The notes under the pieces were generated by a model. It did no database searches. It saw only the letters and a program-made list of their open reading frames with translations, and was not told where the DNA came from. The position numbers and the translations under genes were made by a program. A stretch of 14,390 nucleotides of DNA from JBECKR01 sp040235415 (GTDB lineage Bacteria > Acidobacteriota > Polarisedimenticolia > Polarisedimenticolales > Polarisedimenticolaceae), in NCBI GenBank assembly GCA_040235415.1, contig JBECKR010000399.1, positions 1 to 14,390 on the forward strand, given 5' to 3'. Of the stretch, positions 13,658 to 14,390 are shown one piece after another. Each line of letters opens with the position of its first letter. Position 1 is the stretch's first letter.

Positions 13658-13724
13658 GGGATGGGTGGCTCGACGGGATCCCGGGGGGAGGCCGACCCCG
13701 CCTCGGATGTCGTCGAACCGCGAC

Positions 13725-13754
13725 AAGATAGCTCGCGGGCCGGACGAGGGCCAA
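13725..13754 (-). promoter_or_regulatory. Candidate promoter for the ATP sulfurylase/APS kinase - YkgJ unit
   Basis: In the 122-base gap, minus-strand TTGGCC (13749-13754) and TATCTT (13725-13730) are spaced 18 bases apart, each matching consensus at 4 of 6 positions. Transcription would start near 13718, leaving a leader of about 74 bases. That leader contains a small GAGGC/GCCTC inverted repeat (13688-13704) of unknown meaning. The gap also holds whatever ends transcription of the upstream gene, but I see no strong terminator. Confidence 0.35.
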
Positions 13755-13766
13755 CGCGGGGACGGA

Positions 13767-14390
13767 TCAGTGGCTCGACGTCTCGAGAAAGCCGAAGCGT
13801 TCCGGGCGGTGGAAGTCCGGAGGATCGGTCAGGGTCGGAGACCAGCAGGTCAGCTCGGCCTCGCCCCCGCGAGAACGCTCGACGCGGAAGAAGTTGGCAC
13901 GCCACACCGACGGCCGCGGACCCGGGGGCGACACCGCCGCCCACGGGATCGAAAGCCACGCCCGCCAGCCGTCCGGGTCGGTGTTCGGCTCCGCGCCCCA
14001 GACGAGTCCGGGACAGTCCCATCGCGGATCGACGGCGAGCGAGGCGCGCTCCCCCTTCGGGTTGCTCACCCGGGCGTCGAACAACGTTCCCCGCGGGCTG
14101 ACCTCGAACTCGAAGTACGTCGCGGGCGTCGAGCGTCCCGGCGCCAGGAACAGCTCCACCGCCTCTTCGAGGTAGACCGGGTCGTCACGCCGCGTGTAGG
14201 TCCCCCAGGGGTCGGGGTCCTGGCACACGAACAGGACGTGGAGCGCGTCGTCGTCGTGAGAGAGCCGGACCTCGGTGGCGTACCGCGCGATGCCGGTTCC
14301 GTCGGCGGAACGGAACGGCGGCAGCGGCGCGGCGCGCTGCGCACCCGCGAGCCCCCCGGGCAGCCACGGCACGCGCCAGAAGGCATGGGC
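13767..14390 (-). CDS. C-terminal part of a carbohydrate-binding family 9-like protein (partial)
   Basis: The frame ends at the TGA at 13767-13769 and stays open to the window edge, so about 207 residues are visible and the true start is outside. A GTG at 14372 is possible, but 'AHAFWRVPWLP' just before it looks like the beginning of the same domain. The domain resembles CBM9-like beta-sandwiches: 'YATEVRLSHDDDALHVLFVCQDPDP' is followed by 'DDPVYLEEAVELFLAPG', 'TYFEFEVSPRGTLFDARV', 'GWRAWLSIPWAAV' and 'WRANFFRVERS'. The order of strand, 'E.vElFl.p', 'Y.efevsp.G...D' and 'W.a...iPw' is typical. Such domains bind sugars, often in exported or degradative proteins, but free-standing copies are common and their ligands usually unknown. 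No link to its neighbours is evident, and 122 bases separate it from the next gene. Confidence 0.8.
   Translation of the reverse strand, partial: AHAFWRVPWLPGGLAGAQRAAPLPPFRSADGTGIARYATEVRLSHDDDALHVLFVCQDPDPWGTYTRRDDPVYLEEAVELFLAPGRSTPATYFEFEVSPRGTLFDARVSNPKGERASLAVDPRWDCPGLVWGAEPNTDPDGWRAWLSIPWAAVSPPGPRPSVWRANFFRVERSRGGEAELTCWSPTLTDPPDFHRPERFGFLETSSH

Noticed and set aside
13645..13766. Sulfur-responsive riboswitch or attenuator before the ATP sulfurylase gene
   Set aside because: The leader has only a 5-base inverted repeat and no conserved aptamer pattern that I can recognise.

Overview
This is a very GC-rich, densely coded stretch of bacterial chromosome. Codon third positions are almost always G or C, several genes start with GTG, and many junctions overlap by 1-4 bases or are only 8-11 bases apart. 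Nothing marks it as phage, plasmid or transposon, and I see no rRNA, tRNA or CRISPR. The largest space between genes is about 120 bases, so no stretch over 300 bases lacks a gene. The host is probably a Gram-negative-type, high-GC phylum such as Acidobacteriota or a neighbour. That rests only on base composition, TAGAAT-type -10 elements close to starts, and general gene content, and it is a weak inference.

Layout. (1) Positions 1-2815, plus strand: the end of a Pro/Glu-rich protein with a small beta-sandwich-like tail, overlapping by ATGA a diacylglycerol/lipid kinase family gene, then a MATE-family exporter. (2) Positions 2752-4445, minus strand: a two-gene unit of a PLP aminotransferase followed by a TerB-like protein, whose 3' end overlaps the MATE gene tail to tail. 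(3) Positions 4537-5448, minus strand: an unrecognised exported protein, divergent from the next block. (4) Positions 5537-8754, plus strand: a two-gene unit of a type I-like cytoplasmic asparaginase overlapping by GTGA a single-chain ADP-forming acyl-CoA synthetase with the ATP-grasp half first. (5) Positions 8754-8792: a long, nearly perfect hairpin between convergent genes. (6) Positions 8800-11321, minus strand: an ArsR-type HTH/methyltransferase fusion overlapping by ATGA the adenosylhomocysteinase gene ahcY, with a good promoter and a palindrome at the presumed transcription start. (7) Positions 11372-13644, minus strand: a bifunctional ATP sulfurylase/APS kinase followed 8 bases later by a cysteine-rich YkgJ-type protein. 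(8) Positions 13767-14390, minus strand: the C-terminal part of a family-9-like carbohydrate-binding protein running off the window.

The right half has a sulfur and one-carbon theme. Sat-ApsK makes PAPS from sulfate, and AhcY removes S-adenosylhomocysteine, the product of methyl transfer. The fused regulator just upstream of ahcY is well placed to sense SAM or SAH and control the operon and itself. The asparaginase/acyl-CoA synthetase pair suggests amino-acid catabolism with substrate-level ATP formation, but the acid substrate cannot be read from the sequence. I found no convincing wholly new system. The points most worth following are the regulator-ahcY unit with its palindrome, the asparaginase/synthetase pair with its ATP-grasp-first domain order, and the long hairpin built on GGGGACAGGCACC.
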